DNA of 39,455 nucleotides from Nitrospirales bacterium (lineage in GTDB: Bacteria > Nitrospirota > Nitrospiria > Nitrospirales > UBA8639). Where the stretch lies: positions 1 to 39,455 of the forward strand of contig BQIW01000039.1 of assembly GCA_021604105.1 (NCBI GenBank), read 5' to 3'. A program made the position numbers and the translations under genes. Below are positions 26,187 to 35,018 of this stretch, piece by piece (the stretch's first letter is position 1; each line of letters opens with the position of its first letter). The notes under the pieces are model-generated. The model saw only the letters and a program-made list of their open reading frames with translations, was not told the origin of the DNA and ran no database searches.

Positions 26187-28064
26187 CTATTTTGGGGCTT
26201 GTGTCTTGGTGGAATGCCCGGGTGGAACAGGCAGCCCTTCCTGGGCCATGATCCGGAGTGCATTGGTGGTCGGGCAGGGGCCCGGTCGCAGTTGATAATC
26301 GAAGTGCAACGTGCCTGCTTCAACAGTTTCCTGAAAGTGGGCATTCCGAATATGCCCGTTTCCACTGGCCAATCCTGTGAGTTCCAAATCATGGGTTGAA
26401 ATCATTCCCAGTCCACGGCTTTGTTGCAGCGCCTGCACAAAGGCTTCGCTTCCGGCCAGCCGTTCGCGATTATTGGTGCCCCGATAGATTTCATCAATGA
26501 GAAAAAGAACCGGATGAGGATTGGCGCTTTCCACAGCCTCCAGAATAACTTTCAGGCGTTTGACCTCGGCGTAAAAATACGACAAGCCTTCATCCAGGGC
26601 ATCCGTGACTCGTATGCAACAATAGAGACGCAACCAGGTCCAGGAAAATTTTGTGGCGCACACCGGACCCCCTGCCTGAGCCAGACACAAGTTGATGCCG
26701 ACCGTTCGCAGAAAGGTGCTTTTCCCAGACATGTTCGAACCGGTCACCAGAAGGAGATGGCCTTCCCCTCGTAACTCCAGATCATTGGTAACGCGATGCG
26801 CACGGGCAATAAGTGGATGACCGAGGCTGCTTGCGGTTAGTCCTCGTGTGTCCGGGGTGGTATTTCTGGTTTCGAGTTGCGGCCAGAGGTAATCGGGATT
26901 CAGATAGGCATAACGGGCGAGGGCACTGGCGGCATCCAGGGTGCCAATGGTATCCAGCCAGTCAGGAAGGCTCGTGCGAAGGCGCGAGAGGAGGCGGTTG
27001 AGTTTTCCGACAAACCACAGATCCCAGGGTACCAGGGCATTGAGGCCTAAATGAATCAGCGGGTGGGCTTTGACGCTGAGCCCCTGACAGATCCGGCTGA
27101 GCTGCTTGAGGCTCAGGGTCGGACGATTGTGTTGAGTCAAAATGGACTGGCAGACCTGTCGCATTGTTGGTTGATGGAGAAAGGTTGATCGTTCTAGTTC
27201 TCTTATCACACTGACAAATTTTTCCAGTTCTTCGTGGAGCGCGAGCACCCGCCCAAAAAGCGGGTGGATGGATCCCGAGAGGAGAAAATAGGTTCCGATA
27301 TACAGGGTCAGGGGAAACAGCCAAAAATTCGGGGCTCCCGTCAGGAGCGTCCAGAGTCCCAGGGCGATGGTCACACTCGTCAGCGCACACGCTGCGAGGA
27401 CAATCAGCGGCAAATGCTTGATGGAGATTGGCGTTTCGAGCAAGGAAATAATGCGGGTTCCATTCAGCCGAACAGAGCTAATGAGCCGGTTGGCTAAAAG
27501 ACAGCGATCCCTCAGACGGGAGAGCGGAGTGAGTTCTTTGACCAATGTCTGCCTGATTGTCCATGATAGCCCGTCCGAATCGGGAAGATTGGATTGGAAA
27601 AGCCAGGTGGCGATGCGGTGTTGACCTATGGAGGAAAAGGTGGTGTCGATTAAGGCCAGTAAGGAATGCGGACCCGTAAGGTCGAGGTCTATGGCAAACG
27701 GATGTCGCTCAGGGGCCTGGTGATCGTTGGCCGATATGTGTGACCAGTCAAGTTGCAGTCGCGCCAGGCTGTCTTTTTTGATGTCCATCCATAGCTGTAA
27801 TCGATGCAATCGGGATTTCAATCGTTGATGAAACCAGGATATAGTGAGAAATCCAATGAGGAAGAGAAGCAGGAGACCATTGCCGGTATGAAACCAGGCT
27901 TGTTGATACACTCCGATTGTGATGGCGGCGCCCGCGATGAATGTTCCCATTCTCCATCGGCTGAATTGCCGGCTGGCGGTGGCGCCTTTTGCCTGCACCC
28001 GCTCGGTGCGTTGAATGAGGCGACGTATTGCCTGTTCTCGTTTATCAGTGGTGGTACGTTTCAT
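26187..28064 (-). CDS. membrane-anchored MutS-like ATPase
   Basis: A 625-residue protein whose C-terminal third is a MutS domain V ATPase. Walker A is GSNMSGKST (442-450), Walker B FLIDEIYRGTNNRER (521-535), then the STHD switch, and a middle region corresponds to the MutS core/lever helices (TLDAASALARYAYLNPDY). The mismatch-recognition N-terminal domains are absent. Instead there are two pairs of predicted transmembrane helices, about 40-56 and 62-78, then 217-241 and 245-265. This matches the MutS-related membrane family seen in several phyla, of unknown function. Classical mismatch repair is unlikely. The ATG at 28064 has GAAGG four bases upstream and is preferred to ATG 28079, which lacks one. 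It is a single gene between convergent and divergent neighbours. Confidence 0.82.
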   Translation of the reverse strand: MKRTTTDKREQAIRRLIQRTERVQAKGATASRQFSRWRMGTFIAGAAITIGVYQQAWFHTGNGLLLLFLIGFLTISWFHQRLKSRLHRLQLWMDIKKDSLARLQLDWSHISANDHQAPERHPFAIDLDLTGPHSLLALIDTTFSSIGQHRIATWLFQSNLPDSDGLSWTIRQTLVKELTPLSRLRDRCLLANRLISSVRLNGTRIISLLETPISIKHLPLIVLAACALTSVTIALGLWTLLTGAPNFWLFPLTLYIGTYFLLSGSIHPLFGRVLALHEELEKFVSVIRELERSTFLHQPTMRQVCQSILTQHNRPTLSLKQLSRICQGLSVKAHPLIHLGLNALVPWDLWFVGKLNRLLSRLRTSLPDWLDTIGTLDAASALARYAYLNPDYLWPQLETRNTTPDTRGLTASSLGHPLIARAHRVTNDLELRGEGHLLLVTGSNMSGKSTFLRTVGINLCLAQAGGPVCATKFSWTWLRLYCCIRVTDALDEGLSYFYAEVKRLKVILEAVESANPHPVLFLIDEIYRGTNNRERLAGSEAFVQALQQSRGLGMISTHDLELTGLASGNGHIRNAHFQETVEAGTLHFDYQLRPGPCPTTNALRIMAQEGLPVPPGHSTKTQAPK

Positions 28065-28297
28065 AGGGCCTTCGGACATTAGCCGCTCTGCGTGATCCCG
28101 TCAATAACGTGGAATTTCGTGAAGCGCCCGTTGAACCTCCTAAAGGCAGATGGTTCTCGGCGCAGAGCTCTCATTAAACCCCTTGCTTTTCGAATGTCCG
28201 GTGCCTATTTGAACAGGGTCTTCTGTTACCTGGCGGTGAGAAATGGGTGGCAGAAATCGCTTACAATGACGAAACTTTTCACGATGGACGAGCTCTT

Positions 28298-29167
28298 ATG
28301 GATGCGGCTGTCTTTGAAATGACCATTCCCATCTCCGTGGATGCTGCTGAATTAGCAGGGATTCTCGATTGCCAGGAATTTCTTGGAGCATGGGAAGCGG
28401 AGGGATCCATCGTACTGTATTGGAGTAAGAATGGAGCAGAGATTCTTCGGCAGGTCCGGTCTGCGTTCAGCGTTTTGGGTGTGGCTCTTCCGGATGGGGC
28501 TCTGCGGTTTCATCCGGTGAAGGCTCAGGATTGGAATGCCACATGGGCCGCGTCTGTTCAGCCCATTCGCATTGGCCGTCGCATTGGCATTCGCCCGAGT
28601 TGGGCCACCATGGAGATGCCCGAGGATGGAGTGGAATTGATTATCGATCCCAAGCAGGCGTTCGGGACCGGTCATCATGCCACGACCCAAATGATTCTCG
28701 AATGGTTGGAAGGGGTCACGTGGGTTCCAGGCATGCGGGTGCTGGATGTGGGGACGGGGAGTGGGATTCTTGCGATGGCGGCCTTGCGCCTGGGAGCCAC
28801 GAGTGCTCTGGGCATTGATGTGGATCCTACGGCGCTGGACTGTGCCAGGGAATACGCGGCCGTAAATAACATTCAGGAAGAATTGATACTTTCCTCTTGC
28901 CCTTTGGCTATGCTTCCGGCTCAATCATTTGAAGTCATTCTGGCCAATCTGGATTGCAAAACTCTACTTCAAGTAAAGGATCACTTCGCGGGAATGCAGG
29001 GGCCGCATACGCAGCTGGTGGTATCGGGGGTGCTGGAGGAAGATGAATCTCAAATTGTCCGGCAGTTGGAAAGATGCGGCTGGTTTCAACGTCATGTCAG
29101 GAGACGGGATGGCTGGTTAGCCATTCAGTTTGGGGTCGCTTCTCCCGACTCGTCTTCTTCGGGTTGA
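28298..29167 (+). CDS. prmA: ribosomal protein L11 methyltransferase-like protein
   Basis: A 289-residue PrmA family enzyme, which trimethylates ribosomal protein L11 using SAM. An N-terminal substrate-recognition domain leads to the hallmark IDPKQAFGTGHHATTQ, then SAM motif I VLDVGTGSGILAMAA, the acidic GIDVDP, and the catalytic-site strand VILANLDCKTLL (where typical PrmA has N-I/L). The end SGVLEEDESQI is also typical. The start is uncertain: ATG 28298 has a weak GGA nine bases upstream; GTG 28247 would add 17 residues and ATG 28319 would remove seven. The last 14 codons overlap the 3' end of the convergent gene at 29125. Length is normal for the family. Confidence 0.88.
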   Translation: MDAAVFEMTIPISVDAAELAGILDCQEFLGAWEAEGSIVLYWSKNGAEILRQVRSAFSVLGVALPDGALRFHPVKAQDWNATWAASVQPIRIGRRIGIRPSWATMEMPEDGVELIIDPKQAFGTGHHATTQMILEWLEGVTWVPGMRVLDVGTGSGILAMAALRLGATSALGIDVDPTALDCAREYAAVNNIQEELILSSCPLAMLPAQSFEVILANLDCKTLLQVKDHFAGMQGPHTQLVVSGVLEEDESQIVRQLERCGWFQRHVRRRDGWLAIQFGVASPDSSSSG

Positions 29168-29520
29168 GATTCCAGAAATGCGATGAGTGCCTGGTAGGTG
29201 AGTTGCCGGACTTCCGCTTTCGACCCAGAGCCCTGATCCAGATTTTTTCGCAACCAGACAGTCTCCGAAATTTGAGTGGTCGCTTTGTTGCACAAGGTCC
29301 ACATCTGATGAAGAAATTCAATAGGAAGGCCAACCTGGACGCCTTCTGATTCAATACGATCGTCCAAAATAGCCAGGAGATCCGAGATCGCCTCGTCTGC
29401 CCGATAGGGTTGGGATGCAAATCCGAAGCTGGCGTGGGCTGCTTCTTCCTGTTTGGCCTGTTCGACTAAGTCATGCATGTATTCCTTGAGTAAACCAATG
29501 ATTCGTCCGGATAGTCGCAT
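29125..29520 (-). CDS. hypothetical helical protein, 131 residues
   Basis: A 131-residue, probably all-helical soluble protein with amphipathic stretches (RIIGLLKEYMHDLVEQAKQ, ADEAISDLLAILDDRI, EFLHQMWTLCNKATTQI). No family is recognised. It converges on prmA and overlaps its 3' end by 43 bp. The ATG at 29520 has no ribosome binding site, whereas an in-frame ATG at 29478 follows AAGGA with a four-base spacer, so the shorter 117-residue form may be the real product. A second small minus-strand gene lies 103 bp upstream and may share its transcript. Confidence 0.6.
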   Translation of the reverse strand: MRLSGRIIGLLKEYMHDLVEQAKQEEAAHASFGFASQPYRADEAISDLLAILDDRIESEGVQVGLPIEFLHQMWTLCNKATTQISETVWLRKNLDQGSGSKAEVRQLTYQALIAFLESQPEEDESGEATPN

Positions 29521-29623
29521 GGGGGATCGTGGGGGATTTTTCTGGAATGGTTGGTCAGGTGAAATTGACGGTTTTTGGTGTTGAAATTCCCGCTCGGCTC
29601 TGAGGTGAGGGAGGTCCTATCAT

Positions 29624-29791
29624 TTAATCATCGAAAAGGGTGTCGACGTCCGGTTTAATGACGCCTGGAGGGAGTCCGGCTTTCCAGTCTCCGTATTTTC
29701 CCTCCGGACGATGAAAGTATTGATTATGTTGCCGCTTGATGACCCAATCCTCGCCGTCGGCCCATAATTGTCGAATTTCTTCCTGCTCCAT
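29624..29791 (-). CDS. small acidic protein, 55 residues, unknown function
   Basis: A 55-codon gene (ATG 29791, TAA 29624-29626) that is easily missed for its size. An AGGAG precedes the start by about ten bases. The product begins MEQEEIRQLWADGEDWVIK and ends GVIKPDVDTLFDD. It has four aromatic-rich turns (LWADGEDWVIK, QYFHRPEGKYGDW) and an acidic tail, and the codon pattern is clean with no rare residues, so I think it is real. No family is recognised. It lies upstream of, and on the same strand as, the 131-residue gene and could be its operon partner. Confidence 0.6.
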   Translation of the reverse strand: MEQEEIRQLWADGEDWVIKRQHNQYFHRPEGKYGDWKAGLPPGVIKPDVDTLFDD

Positions 29792-30037
29792 GAATTCCGG
29801 TCTCCTGTTTTGTGAAATCTACTAGGGGAGATGTGATTGTGATGCATGGGCTTGAGGTATCTTAATCAAACTGTTTCCTTCGAGCAATTCACATTTTTTT
29901 TGAAGAGAAATCGTGTGGTGCATCCCTTCTGAGGACCGTATGGGTCAGCCAACAATGCAAGAGGTCAGTTCAAAGATGGTCGCCCACAATTGTATCGGAA
30001 AAAAGCCTTTCCTCCTTCTCCGTGATGCCGGTCGGCC

Positions 30038-31303
30038 ATGACCTTAAGACAAGAAAATATGAACATTGCGGTAATCGGCGGAGGCCCGGCCGGATTGATG
30101 GCTGCTGAGTCGGCGATTGCCGGAGGGGCACGAGTGGATCTGTATGACGCCATGCCATCCGTCGGTCGAAAATTTTTGTTAGCGGGCAAGGGTGGACTTA
30201 ACCTGACGCATTCTGAACCATTAGAGAGATTTCTTGCACGGTATGGCGCCCGGCAGGAACAATTCCAATCGTTGCTCGCCGGATTTAGCCCGGATGCGCT
30301 ACGCGAGTGGGCACGGGAATTGGGTGTTCAGACTTTTGTCGGAACATCCGGCCGCGTGTTTCCCACAGACCTCAAGTCTGCACCTCTGTTGCGTGCGTGG
30401 CTGCACCGGTTGCGCCGGCAGGGTTTGGCGATTCACGTGCGGCATCGCTGGGATGGGTGGAACGAGACCGGATCCCTCCGGTTTGCCACACCGCAAGGAG
30501 AACGTTTGGTTTCTGCTGATGCGGTGGTGTTGGCGCTGGGTGGTGGCAGTTGGTCCAGGTTCGGTTCCGATGGAGCATGGGTGCCCTTGCTCGTCGGTCG
30601 GGGTGTTCCCATTGAACCGCTGAAGCCTGCGAATTGTGGGTTTGATGTCGAGTGGAGTCCGCACTTTCGTGGGCGCTATGCCGGTCATCCCGTGAAACCG
30701 GTTGTCGTGGGGGGAACCACTCACGAAGGCATTGAGTTCCGGCAACAGGGCGAATTTGTTGTGACGGAGACCGGCATTGAGGGAGGCGTGATCTATGCCA
30801 TTTCAAGATGGGTGCGCGACGAGATTATGAAAACGGGTACGGCGCTTCTTCGATTGGATCTGGCGCCAGACCGGGAGGTGTCGCGGCTCATTTCAGATTT
30901 ATCACGGTCACGTGGGTCACGCTCGATGGCTAGCCACTTGCAGCGCCGGGTGGGTATTTCAGGGGTGAAAGGCGGCCTTCTGAGGGAATGTGTATCAAAA
31001 CAAGACTTTGGTGACCCCGGGCTGCTCGGGGCGGCTATCAAATCGTTGCCAGTTCGTCTTGTCGCGCCCCGTCCCTTGGAAGAAGCGATCAGCACGGCGG
31101 GGGGAGTGTCGTTCGAAGCCTTGGACGGGCGACTGATGATTCGCACCCTGCCGGGAGTATTTTGTGCGGGAGAGATGCTGGACTGGGAAGCGCCAACCGG
31201 TGGGTATCTTTTAACGGCCTGTTTCGCCAGTGGCCAAGCTGCGGGCATTGGCGCCGCAAGGTGGCTTCAATCAACCCGGAACTTCACTTTGGGAAAGTTC
31301 TGA
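30038..31303 (+). CDS. HI0933/BaiN-like FAD-dependent oxidoreductase
   Basis: A 421-residue flavoprotein of the HI0933-like (TIGR03862, PP4765-type) family. The N-terminal dinucleotide motif is IAVIGGGPAGLMAAE. It is followed by the family signature VGRKFLLAGKGGLNLTHSE, a substrate-domain insertion, and the C-terminal FAD loop GVFCAGEMLDWEAPTGGYLLTAC, which ends in a helix rich in small residues. These enzymes are called aminoacetone oxidase-like or BaiN-like, but the physiological reaction is unknown. ATG 30038 gives seven extra residues; ATG 30059 starts directly before the flavin motif and is an equally good start (weak AAGA upstream). The protein is cytoplasmic. It opens the uniformly plus-strand stretch to the right end. 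Confidence 0.88.
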   Translation: MTLRQENMNIAVIGGGPAGLMAAESAIAGGARVDLYDAMPSVGRKFLLAGKGGLNLTHSEPLERFLARYGARQEQFQSLLAGFSPDALREWARELGVQTFVGTSGRVFPTDLKSAPLLRAWLHRLRRQGLAIHVRHRWDGWNETGSLRFATPQGERLVSADAVVLALGGGSWSRFGSDGAWVPLLVGRGVPIEPLKPANCGFDVEWSPHFRGRYAGHPVKPVVVGGTTHEGIEFRQQGEFVVTETGIEGGVIYAISRWVRDEIMKTGTALLRLDLAPDREVSRLISDLSRSRGSRSMASHLQRRVGISGVKGGLLRECVSKQDFGDPGLLGAAIKSLPVRLVAPRPLEEAISTAGGVSFEALDGRLMIRTLPGVFCAGEMLDWEAPTGGYLLTACFASGQAAGIGAARWLQSTRNFTLGKF

Positions 31304-31527
31304 CAATCGACAAGCCACCGCATGAGCTATGGTCATGGGTTTTCCCACGTTGCCTCCACCTAACACCTAAATACTTACCCTCTTTCCCCTGGGTAACAGC
31401 AAGGGAAAATTCTGCGCCAAGGCGTTGGCATACGTGTTTCACTTGGTATAAAATAATAACTTTGTGTTCTATAATCCTTCTCCCTGGTTGGAATTCACCG
31501 GAGTAGCGCCCAAAGGATTTGTACAAG

Positions 31528-32178
31528 ATGACCGTTACTCATCGAATATTCTATATTTTGTTTGCTACGTTGTTGCTGTCCTGGTTGGTGATCCCTGGAG
31601 TTTGGGCTGAAGAATCTTCTCAGGTTTTGACAAAACAGGCGATGGATGAGTGTCAGAAAGGCCGGCGGGCAAAAGACGAAGCCGTTCGGGTTGCTCATTT
31701 TGAACGGGGACGGGAATTGGCTGAAAAGGCTGTAGAGCTCAACGAGGATTCAGCCGACGCGCATTTTGCCCTCTTCTGTAGTATTGGTGAGCGTATGCGT
31801 GCCAACGGAGAGGTTCTTTTCTCCGTGTTTGAATATGGACGGATGATGGAAGCCCTGGATAAGACCCTTTCGCTCAATCCTCACCATATGGATGCCCTTT
31901 CTTCTAAAGGCACAATTCTCATCGAAGTTCCGGGATTGTTTGGAGGAGACCCCGAAAAAGGTGAAGCGATGTTGCGGAAGGTGATTCAGGCTGATCCTGA
32001 ATCTATTAATGCCCGTATGGTCGTCGCGCGTTCGTGTGCTGAGCGGGGAGAGGATCAAGAGGCTTTTGATTTAGCGAAAAAGGCGCTCGAGCTTGCCAGG
32101 GCGGGGAACCGGGATGATCTTCTCCCTGAGGCTGAAAAAACATTTTCAGAAATTCAGACCAAACTGGCTTCCAAATAA
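31528..32178 (+). CDS. exported TPR protein (TatT-like)
   Basis: A 216-residue protein. The signal peptide FYILFATLLLSWLVIPGVWA is likely cleaved after Ala, before EESSQ. The mature part has TPR-like helical repeats, with AEKAVELNEDSADAHFALF, ALDKTLSLNPHHMDALSSKG and MLRKVIQADPESINARMVVA as clear repeat units. The VPGLFGGDPEKGEAML linker is characteristic of TatT-like (TRAP transporter-associated) TPR proteins. It probably acts as a periplasmic scaffold. No TRAP transporter genes are nearby, so the link to transport is uncertain. ATG 31528 is ten bases after AAAGGA; a TTG at 31519 is less likely. Confidence 0.78.
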   Translation: MTVTHRIFYILFATLLLSWLVIPGVWAEESSQVLTKQAMDECQKGRRAKDEAVRVAHFERGRELAEKAVELNEDSADAHFALFCSIGERMRANGEVLFSVFEYGRMMEALDKTLSLNPHHMDALSSKGTILIEVPGLFGGDPEKGEAMLRKVIQADPESINARMVVARSCAERGEDQEAFDLAKKALELARAGNRDDLLPEAEKTFSEIQTKLASK

Positions 32179-32180
32179 AT

Positions 32181-32196
32181 CCCGATTCGGGTTTTT
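32181..32196 (+). terminator. possible weak intrinsic terminator
   Basis: CCCG-ATT-CGGG followed by TTTTT begins two bases after the TPR gene stop. The G+C stem is only four pairs (three more A-T pairs follow after one mismatch), so termination would be partial at best. Confidence 0.35.
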
Positions 32197-32373
32197 CTCG
32201 GTAGCCGGTTGGGATGAGATCCTTTTTCAAGGATTTCCGTTTTTTTCTTCACAATCTTCTCATATTCTCCCCTCCATTGTTGAAGCCGTGGTCGTGGCAT
32301 CACCGCACAATTCCGGGCTCCCTCTAATCTCGATATGACGTTGCGCGTGGGTGTCTCCAACGATCGAGGAAGC

Positions 32374-32937
32374 ATGGCCACAAGTCATCCGCATACAGGT
32401 CTTCCCGATTATCTGGTACCCGGGTTATCTATTCTCTTTGTTGGAATTAACCCGGGTTTGCGCTCGGCTGAGGTCGGACATCATTATGCCGGGCCTTCCA
32501 ACCGGTTTTGGAAATTGCTGTTTGACGCGAGACTGATTCCATTTCCCATGACCTATCGGGATGACTGGCAATTGCCCGAATTCGGATATGGCCTTACCAA
32601 TTTGATTGCCCGGCCGACTGCCGGTGTTCGGGATTTGGGAAAACGGGAATTTTTGGAAGGGCATCAAGCTCTTCTGACAAAAATCACGACATATCAACCT
32701 CGACTCGTGGCCCTGTTGGGCGTCAGTATGGCTCGCCTGCTTCTCTCGGCCAAGGAAGCGACCTATGCTGTCCGACGGTCGGTTGAAGGCCCTATACAGG
32801 TTGGCCTGCAATCTCATGCTTTTGGTGGTGTGCCTGTCTGTGTGTTGCCAAACCCGAGTGGGAGAAATGCCCATTATTCCTATCAGCATATGATCGGGTT
32901 GTTTTGTGGATTGAAGGAATGGGGCCAACCTTTGTGA
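32374..32937 (+). CDS. mug: G:T/U mismatch-specific DNA glycosylase Mug
   Basis: A 187-residue glycosylase of the Mug/TDG family, which removes uracil, and etheno or mismatched thymine bases, opposite guanine. The active-site loop LFVGINPGLRSA (21-32) contains the catalytic Asn26, and NPSGRNAHYS near the C-terminus is the DNA-intercalating wedge loop. GHHYAGPSNRFWKLL (35-49) is the family-specific strand and helix. Length fits. The ATG at 32374 sits just after GAGGAAGC, a good ribosome binding site; an in-frame ATG at 32335 would add 13 residues without one. The gene is single and cytoplasmic, separated from its neighbours by about 200 bp. Confidence 0.93.
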   Translation: MATSHPHTGLPDYLVPGLSILFVGINPGLRSAEVGHHYAGPSNRFWKLLFDARLIPFPMTYRDDWQLPEFGYGLTNLIARPTAGVRDLGKREFLEGHQALLTKITTYQPRLVALLGVSMARLLLSAKEATYAVRRSVEGPIQVGLQSHAFGGVPVCVLPNPSGRNAHYSYQHMIGLFCGLKEWGQPL

Positions 32938-33140
32938 GTCACAGGTATAGTGGGCAAATTGTCTATACAAAATCGTCGTTCGCATCCGGCAGAGAAGAAC
33001 GCGGTGTTGTGGCTGAGGTATGCAGGGGCGAATCTTAAGCAATCCGTGTTTTTGTTAAAAATCCACCAAAGAGAAAGTCGGTTCGAATGATGAGCATTGT
33101 TTGGTGCTATGCGGGCTATTCTAAAACACTGGGGGTACGG

Positions 33141-34154
33141 ATGAGTGATGGCCGGTCGATTTTCCTTGGACTCGTTTTTTGTGTGGGGCTTGGCTTGTTC
33201 GGGGGGTTGGGAGAGTCTTCGGCCATGTCGATTTCCCAGGCCATTAAACAGGCGAAGGTGGCGACAGTCGGGATTCTTCCGTCTGATCAACCTGAGATTC
33301 AAGACAATGACTATGGGCTACCGGTCAGTATTCGCGGATCGGGTATCCATATTGGCCGGGGAGTGATTGTGACGGCACGGCACGCCGTAGAGCGTGCCGA
33401 GGGAGGGAAAGTCATCATCCCGGATACCATTCATGTGGTGACGGACGATCTTTTTGAGTTGTCGGCCGCCCGCCAGGGAGCGAATGCTTACCTGGATGTG
33501 GCCGTGTATCAACTCCAGGGTCCCGAGTCGGATTGGCCGCAAGCGCATGTCACGTTTGCGGATGAAGATGTGACATATGGCGATCAGGTTTTTACGGTCG
33601 GGTATCCACTGGGTTGGGGCCCGGCCATTAACTTTGGCACGACTGGAAATCCTAATACTTTTTTGCCGACGGTAAACAGTCGATTAATGCAGGTGGATAT
33701 GTCCGTGTGTAGTGGCAATTCTGGCGGGGGTCTGTTGAATCAACATGGGCAACTGGTGGGACTCATGCATGCCATCATTCAAACGGAGACCAGGCATGAC
33801 GATCGGCGGTGTGCCAGATTGGCTTTTGCTCTCCCGGGTCCATTGGTTCAACGGGTGGTGACAGCCGTCTTGGCTAACAGGGTGCCTGGTTTTTCCGTGC
33901 TGGGGATTCAGCTCCAGACATTAAGAATGGGAAGTCGCTGGGCGCTGGTCGTAGCTAAAGCATCCGGTCCCTCACGCCATGCGGGATTTCATAAAGGCGA
34001 TGTATTGGTGGCCATTAATGACGTGCTGATTACTACGCCGGCACAGTTGAAAAATTATCTGATTGAGCGAACGGAACCCGGGCAGGTTGTCCAACTCAGG
34101 GTTCAGCGTGGAGATTCTCAAAAGGTGCTCTCGGTGACGTTAGGCCGGTCCTAA
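33141..34154 (+). CDS. HtrA-like periplasmic serine protease with PDZ domain
   Basis: A 337-residue exported trypsin-like protease. A signal segment (IFLGLVFCVGLGLFGGLGES) ends near residue 28. The catalytic triad is His81 (TARHAVE), Asp119 (YLDVAV) and Ser194 in SGNSGGGL (191-198). One PDZ domain follows, about residues 245-337, ending in the typical LRVQRGDSQKVLSVTLG. It may degrade or sense misfolded periplasmic proteins. An unusual insert between Asp and Ser (GWGPAINFGTTGNPNTF) distinguishes it from DegP/DegQ. ATG 33141 has GGGG six bases upstream; an upstream in-frame ATG at 33087 lacks a ribosome binding site and would spoil the signal peptide. Confidence 0.88.
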   Translation: MSDGRSIFLGLVFCVGLGLFGGLGESSAMSISQAIKQAKVATVGILPSDQPEIQDNDYGLPVSIRGSGIHIGRGVIVTARHAVERAEGGKVIIPDTIHVVTDDLFELSAARQGANAYLDVAVYQLQGPESDWPQAHVTFADEDVTYGDQVFTVGYPLGWGPAINFGTTGNPNTFLPTVNSRLMQVDMSVCSGNSGGGLLNQHGQLVGLMHAIIQTETRHDDRRCARLAFALPGPLVQRVVTAVLANRVPGFSVLGIQLQTLRMGSRWALVVAKASGPSRHAGFHKGDVLVAINDVLITTPAQLKNYLIERTEPGQVVQLRVQRGDSQKVLSVTLGRS

Positions 34155-34512
34155 GAGGGTATAAGGATGGAGAATGGATCCGTTTGACTGCCTTCCTTAA
34201 AGGGGTTTCTGTCTTTGTGGGCTCCCATGGGTCGTATGTCCGGCCTTCATTCACGTGGGAGGATGGGTCGTCTTCCCTGCAAATATTCCTTAAGGCTATA
34301 TTCGTTCCCGCTGACTATTGGACTGTTTTTTTTCATCCATTTCTCACCACAGGAAGAGGAGCAAGAAATTGAGCAACGCCGGGGAAAGGTCATGAATCAG
34401 CCCACAATCCTCAAGATTCCTTACAAATGATCCGATAGACACACCAAAGGCCTAGAACATGGGGTAATCTCCTTGAGAGGGGGCAGAAAAAAAGAAGGGT
34501 CCATGCCCAGCC
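34155..34512. other. gene-free stretch
   Basis: A gap of 358 bp before the STAS gene, with no credible gene. Frames across it share a short C-terminal piece (KVMNQPTILKIPYK) without start or ribosome binding site support. No repeat family member was seen. Confidence 0.4.
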
Positions 34513-34851
34513 ATGATTATTAAAGAACGAAACATGAATGGTTTGCCGATTGTGAGTCTTTCGGGAAAGTTGGATATTTTTTCCAAAAATGCCTTTAAGG
34601 AGACCGCAGAAAAATATACAGACCCGAATTCACAAGGGCTTATCCTGGATTTTCAAGGAGTGACTTTTTTGGATAGTGTGGGGTTAGGGGCCTTGATGGT
34701 CCTCGCCAAAACGTTCCTGAAACTCAAAGGCCGCATGATTATGGTGAATCCTCAGGATCAGGTGAAGACACTCTTATACGAAATGCAGATGGAGAAGATT
34801 ATTCCCATGTATACAACGGATTCGCAATTTTCAACATTTTCTGAGCTCTAA
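34513..34851 (+). CDS. STAS-domain anti-anti-sigma factor-like protein
   Basis: A single-domain 112-residue STAS protein of the SpoIIAA/RsbV type. The central loop TFLDSVGLGAL holds Asp54 and Ser55; Ser55 is the site that a partner anti-sigma kinase would phosphorylate. The flanking strands ILDFQGV and MIMVNP and the C-terminal helix are as expected. It would bind an anti-sigma factor (HATPase) or regulate another partner by phosphorylation state. No kinase or PP2C phosphatase gene is adjacent. AGAAGGG lies about 13 bases upstream of the ATG; a nearer ATG at 34503 gives only six codons in another frame. Confidence 0.88.
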   Translation: MIIKERNMNGLPIVSLSGKLDIFSKNAFKETAEKYTDPNSQGLILDFQGVTFLDSVGLGALMVLAKTFLKLKGRMIMVNPQDQVKTLLYEMQMEKIIPMYTTDSQFSTFSEL

Positions 34852-34876
34852 CACTCCTATTCTCTCCTTCCTGCTC

Positions 34877-34910
34877 CTCCTCAGTTGTTTTGGTGAGGAG
34901 TCCTTTTGAA
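34877..34910 (+). terminator. probable intrinsic terminator after the STAS gene
   Basis: CTCCTCA (34877-34883) pairs with TGAGGAG (34894-34900) across a 10-base loop and is followed by TCCTTTTG. The T-run is short, so the call is moderate. It begins 26 bases after the STAS stop codon. Confidence 0.5.
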
Positions 34911-35018
34911 TTCTTTTACGGTTAAGCCGTCCGTTTTTAGCTGACCTTCTCCAGCTAGTGTGGGGATTTGGTGAATCATTCTCCAGACTGAGGCTCTCAC
35001 GCTCCACGGTTGGTGTGT

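Noticed and set aside
31436-31480. TATAAT-like -10 before the TPR gene
   Set aside because: TATAAT is present but no acceptable -35 lies at 16-18 bp; the best TTGGTA is 21 bp away, so I did not list a promoter.
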